Below, in pieces: positions 6,431 to 6,463 of a stretch of DNA of 6,463 nt. Origin of the DNA: Hyphomicrobiaceae bacterium (lineage in GTDB: Bacteria; Pseudomonadota; Alphaproteobacteria; Rhizobiales; JAKIUO01); contig JAKIUO010000165.1 in assembly GCA_021647535.1 (NCBI GenBank), positions 1-6,463 on the forward strand. The letters run 5' to 3'. Each line of letters starts with the position of its first letter. Position 1 is the first letter of the stretch. Below the pieces are notes generated by a model, which searched no databases, had not been told where the DNA came from, and saw nothing but the letters and a program-made list of their open reading frames with translations. The position numbers and the translations under genes were made by a program.

Positions 6431-6463
6431 TTATGCCATATCCTTATAGCCATATTCTTCCAG
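6431..6463 (-). CDS. Possible C-terminus of a convergent gene (partial)
   Basis: On the minus strand the last 33 bases read LEEYGYKDMA followed by TAA (6431-6433), open to the right edge. The peptide looks protein-like, and a convergent gene would leave only a 23-base gap after the dehydrogenase stop. Ten residues are too few for family assignment, and an open frame this short can occur by chance. Confidence 0.3.
   Translation of the reverse strand: MEEYGYKDMA

Noticed and set aside
6420..6449. Short plus-strand frame MHLAYAISL after ugd
   Set aside because: Nine codons, no Shine-Dalgarno; the opposite strand gives a more protein-like open end.

Overview
The window looks like part of a polysaccharide (capsule or exopolysaccharide) locus from a Gram-negative bacterium, most likely an alphaproteobacterium and perhaps from the Hyphomicrobiales. 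That placement is an inference. It rests on the ExoP-type fused chain-length/tyrosine-kinase protein with a Tyr-Gly tail, on the style of the J-domain and TPR/jelly-roll proteins beside it, on an exported Cys-containing protein of a type I associate with this group, and on an intergenic palindrome of the kind common there. Base composition is moderate in the genes and very AT-rich in one intergenic region.

Layout: (1) From the left edge to 2026 (+) runs a 5'-truncated bacterial tyrosine kinase/polysaccharide co-polymerase. (2) Its stop codon overlaps the ATG of a small J-domain protein (2026-2640, +). (3) After 39 bases comes a membrane-anchored protein with helical repeats and a C-terminal beta-sandwich domain (2680-3984, +). 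These three form a tight, co-directional, probable operon. (4) A 248-base convergent intergenic region (3985-4232) holds an imperfect inverted-repeat element. (5) A secreted protein of unknown function with six cysteines in its mature part lies on the minus strand (4233-4886). (6) A 204-base divergent intergenic region (4887-5090) carries A/T-tract palindromes and a good minus-strand promoter. (7) UDP-glucose 6-dehydrogenase (5091-6407, +) is complete. (8) The last 33 bases may encode the C-terminus of a convergent minus-strand gene.

How the genes fit together: UDP-glucose dehydrogenase supplies UDP-glucuronate, a precursor of acidic polysaccharides. The tyrosine kinase/co-polymerase would control polymer length and export across the inner membrane. 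The repeat/beta-sandwich protein is predicted to sit in the periplasm on a single N-terminal anchor and could contact glycan or the assembly machinery. The J-domain protein, translationally coupled to the kinase gene, suggests DnaK-type chaperone recruitment to this system. That coupling is the least ordinary feature of the window. I see no CRISPR array, transposase, tRNA or rRNA gene.
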